Origin: an uncultured Lachnospiraceae bacterium
GTDB lineage: Bacteria > Bacillota > Clostridia > Lachnospirales > Lachnospiraceae
Length of the DNA stretch: 17,221 bases
Direction of reading: 5' to 3'
NCBI GenBank assembly: GCA_910585395.1
Contig: CAJUCK010000036.1
Coordinates: 570 to 17,790, forward strand
This document shows, piece by piece, positions 14,718 to 17,221 of this stretch. Made by a program: the position numbers and the translations under genes. The notes below the pieces were generated by a model that saw nothing but the letters and a program-made list of their open reading frames with translations, ran no database searches and was not told the DNA's origin. The number at the start of each line of letters is the position of its first letter. Positions within the stretch are counted from its first letter, which is position 1.

Positions 14718-15220
14718 TGTGCCTCCTCTCTGATGGCTTCATCAATATCTACTATCATATTTCTGTCATTATTCTCATACAAAATGTAATAATGCGCATG
14801 ATCAGACTTGATATATCTTTTGTTAATCGTAACGGAAAATCCAGAATTGTCATAATCAAACCCATCATTCATAGCTTTGGTCACATCTGTTCTCTTCTGC
14901 AAAGCCATAGGCACAATATAACAGCTGCCATCTTCATTCTGTATTAGAATGGAAAGCTTCCATGTCAGAATACTCTCTCCCTGGTAGGCTATCCATCCAT
15001 TTATCTTTACCGTATCATATCTTTTTTCCAAAGCATCAATATCAAGCGCAAAAAACGAATTATCTGTAATTTTCTCTTCGTCTATCTGATATGTGCCATA
15101 TTGTGAATATTTTAAATATTGATACAAGGCAAATGCAAATGCAAGCGTTATACCAAAAATTAATACAGCATTTAAAATCTTCTTTTTTCCCTCTTTACCA
15201 AAAGTCTCTTCAAAAATCAT
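14714..15220 (-). CDS. One-helix extracytoplasmic protein of the glycan locus
   Basis: A 168-residue protein. A cytoplasmic start with KEGKKK is followed by one membrane helix (about 15-34, ILNAVLIFGITLAFAFAL) and a soluble outer domain of about 130 residues, with INGWIAYQGE and YDNSGFSVTI as recognisable pieces. No enzyme motif. I have a general memory of this domain type next to GtrC-like genes in Clostridia, as an accessory or polymer-modifying factor, but cannot name it. The ATG at 15220 follows the stop of the upstream gene by 4 nt; its ribosome site is weak, so it may be coupled. Its stop overlaps the start of the DUF6056-like gene. Confidence 0.6.
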   Translation of the reverse strand: MIFEETFGKEGKKKILNAVLIFGITLAFAFALYQYLKYSQYGTYQIDEEKITDNSFFALDIDALEKRYDTVKINGWIAYQGESILTWKLSILIQNEDGSCYIVPMALQKRTDVTKAMNDGFDYDNSGFSVTINKRYIKSDHAHYYILYENNDRNMIVDIDEAIREEAQ

Positions 15221-15224
15221 CCGC

Positions 15225-17221
15225 TTATTTTACATCCTTCCTGTTTCGCTCTTTAACTATTATGAATATTATAAATGTTGTAACAATCAATGACACTATT
15301 TCAGCAGCTCTCCATCTGACTGGCGGTATATAGGAGACTTCCAGCACTCCCTCATACCCGGCTTCAACCGATATTTGTATTTGGCTGTTATCTCCTGTTT
15401 CAAGGGGATATTCTTTTCCTGTATTGATATCATGCACATGATAATTACCATAATCAAGCACTGGCAGCAGAATTTCTGCTTCCTCATTTCCTTCATTTCT
15501 GCAGGTAATGTTTACTTTTCCTCTTATCTTCTGATAACTGCTTATACTTATGTTCCCACTGACAATTTTACATTCTGATACAGACAGCTGTTCTCTGTCT
15601 ACATTTTCCAGCAAATATTCCCCCATTCCAATTTGCATTGTCTGCGCATAATTGTCACTCGATAAAAAAGCATCTTCGTTTGCTTTCTGGGTATACTGCC
15701 AGTAAAAGACCCCTGTAAACAACAGCTGACCGCATACCAATACCCCAACTGCTATTTTATATGCCCCAGCATTAAAATCTTTTAGTACTGCCAAAGCCAT
15801 AGTCACCGTTACCGAAAGCAAAACAGTGGCGATGGTCAGATACCTCCAGCTAAACTGTACCATTCCTATGAGCCTGGCCGCTGCAGCGCCCAATAAATCC
15901 TGCAGATGGTCATATGGAAAACATTTCAACGTTAGAAATAATGCAGCCGCCCCGAATATAAAACTCAGCCTCATTAATTTATACTTTGGATTTTCTTCCA
16001 GATTCCATCGGCTTCTCTGCAGGCATACATACAATGAAACCACAATTCCAAATGTCAAAGCTATGCCAATTGACAGCGGCATTTCATCCACCATGCCTGC
16101 CTCAACATTGGTTCCATTTCCATGAATAAAAAAACTGAATAACTGAACCAGAAATAATCCAGAAGATTGTATTTTATTTCCCTGGCCGCTCACAGCAACA
16201 GGCAGACAGAACATAGACTCTAAAAATGGGAATACGAACCACGCGCTTATTCCCACTGATGTAAGAGCTGCTTTTACCAGTGCAGACAGTCTCTGCGGCA
16301 TCAGAGTTTTCCTTATATTGGCAAGCACAAATACAAGTATGAACAACATCACCATTTCAACGGTTAAAATGTGGCATTGGACAATGGAAGACATTGTAAT
16401 TGACAGCGGAAGCCAATCTTTCCATGTAGGTCTTTCCTGCTCATAGATCCGCCATAGACCATATACTGCCAGTGGGAGGAAACACATTGCAGTATACTCT
16501 CCAACTGCCGCCCTGACATGAACATTGATAAGCCTGTAGGAAGAAAACAGATATACCGCTGTGCCAATCAGGCCTATTGACCTGCTTCGCGCCATTCTTT
16601 GCATATGAAAATATAAGTCATGTCCAACAAAAACAAAATCTGCATATAACGGAAGCCCCGCAATGGCTGACAGCGCCATTAAATACAGCGCTGTCTTCTT
16701 CCTGCTTTTCAAGCTCGGCAGATCTATGCCCTTTGACCAAAAAACAATATAAATAAGATTCAGCAAAGCCATACCTAAAAGAACTTCAGCCACTCTGACA
16801 TATCGATATCTTATCTGTTCTTTTAACACAATACTTTGAATCTGTATTTCATTCTCTCCGTGACAAACCAGTTCCATTTTCAAATCATTCAGCTGTGAAA
16901 ATGAATGAATCCATAACCTTCCGTCTGCGCTTATATGCCCGCCATCCAACGCTATACGATTCATTGTCACAGCAGACGGATTACTGTCCGACATAAATGT
17001 AATGTCAGCAATCCTATCCTCTAAACTGTGCACAGAATTATCGGCAGTATTTTTAGAAATATATTTTACAGCCACCTTATAAGCTCCAGGCTGTATGCTA
17101 TACTTTCCTGATGTAAACGTTTTACCTGCTAAACTCTCATTATACCCCCCCCCCGGGTATTTTCTGTTTGTATTCTCAATATGCCTCTTGCTGAAAACAA
17201 GATAGTTACTAAATACAGTAA
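15225..17221 (-). CDS. Large YfhO/PTPS-related-type membrane protein, 5' end missing, internal gap
   Basis: At least 664 residues. The frame is open from the right window edge through to 17221, so the N-terminus lies outside; a GTG at 17075 is unlikely to be the start because the frame continues upstream with sensible sequence (NYLVFSKRHIENTNRKY, LAGKTFTSGKYSIQPGAYKV). A first extracytoplasmic domain is followed by many membrane helices, GHDLYFHMQRM, then RAAVGEYTAMCFLPL and, near the C-terminus, an outside beta domain and a last helix. This is the layout of YfhO-like/PTPS-related membrane proteins that act in surface glycan synthesis. About 85 residues usual for this family are missing after HMQRM (see findings). 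A G10 run lies at 17145-17154. Confidence 0.75.
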   Translation of the reverse strand, partial: TVFSNYLVFSKRHIENTNRKYPGGGYNESLAGKTFTSGKYSIQPGAYKVAVKYISKNTADNSVHSLEDRIADITFMSDSNPSAVTMNRIALDGGHISADGRLWIHSFSQLNDLKMELVCHGENEIQIQSIVLKEQIRYRYVRVAEVLLGMALLNLIYIVFWSKGIDLPSLKSRKKTALYLMALSAIAGLPLYADFVFVGHDLYFHMQRMARSRSIGLIGTAVYLFSSYRLINVHVRAAVGEYTAMCFLPLAVYGLWRIYEQERPTWKDWLPLSITMSSIVQCHILTVEMVMLFILVFVLANIRKTLMPQRLSALVKAALTSVGISAWFVFPFLESMFCLPVAVSGQGNKIQSSGLFLVQLFSFFIHGNGTNVEAGMVDEMPLSIGIALTFGIVVSLYVCLQRSRWNLEENPKYKLMRLSFIFGAAALFLTLKCFPYDHLQDLLGAAAARLIGMVQFSWRYLTIATVLLSVTVTMALAVLKDFNAGAYKIAVGVLVCGQLLFTGVFYWQYTQKANEDAFLSSDNYAQTMQIGMGEYLLENVDREQLSVSECKIVSGNISISSYQKIRGKVNITCRNEGNEEAEILLPVLDYGNYHVHDINTGKEYPLETGDNSQIQISVEAGYEGVLEVSYIPPVRWRAAEIVSLIVTTFIIFIIVKERNRKDVK
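17145..17154 (-). repeat. G10 homopolymer inside the large membrane protein gene
   Basis: The coding strand reads TAC CCG then GGG GGG GGG TAT, ten consecutive Gs, giving Y-P-G-G-G-Y. With nine Gs a TAG follows after seven codons; with eleven the frame meets TAA at once. See findings. Confidence 0.9.

Noticed and set aside
1..17221. tRNA, rRNA or transposase genes
   Set aside because: None seen; no tRNA-like cloverleaf or CCA-bearing ends were noticed and no transposase motifs were found.

Overview
The window is AT-rich, dense and mostly on the minus strand. Its gene content (tsaE-tsaB-rimI order, Gly/Lys-rich secreted Ig-like proteins, strong AGGAGG ribosome sites, surface-glycan membrane proteins) fits a Gram-positive anaerobe of the Clostridia, most likely Lachnospiraceae. 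The lineage is inferred from sequence style and not from any search.

Layout, in + coordinates. (1) 1-2315: a housekeeping operon read right to left, YcxB-like membrane protein, tsaE, tsaB, rimI, then the start of a small Cys-rich protein. tsaE and tsaB supply the tRNA t6A37 machinery; rimI is an N-acetyltransferase. (2) 2341-4120: a 38-bp tandem repeat, a triple-repeat DUF349 protein, and its long leader holding a perfect TATAAT box and a short GC-rich block that looks foreign. (3) 4121-8950: a Type III-like restriction-modification cassette, mod / 256-aa protein / res. Mod looks intact. Res keeps its helicase motifs but ends where the nuclease domain should begin, and the middle protein carries a PD-(D/E)XK-like pattern. 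This may be a split, three-component system, or a decayed one. (4) 9136-11144: two convergent secreted proteins sharing a bidirectional terminator: one with a Cys/His N-terminal module plus four Ig-like (BIG2) domains, the other with five exact 31-residue Cys/His repeats. (5) 11385-17221: a surface-glycan operon, a large membrane protein (open at the window edge), a one-helix extracytoplasmic protein, a GtrC/DUF6056-like membrane protein, a GtrB-like polyprenyl-phosphate glycosyltransferase and a hexapeptide acyltransferase.

The most striking signals are two long poly-G tracts (G9 and G10 on the coding strand), both inside genes of the glycan operon and both coding for Gly-Gly-Gly-Tyr. In each, gain or loss of one G gives a stop within nine codons. 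This is the signature of slipped-strand phase variation, so the glycan locus may be switched on and off. The second candidate for something new is the Mod / nuclease-like / nuclease-less Res cassette. The large membrane protein also seems to have lost about 85 internal residues in frame.
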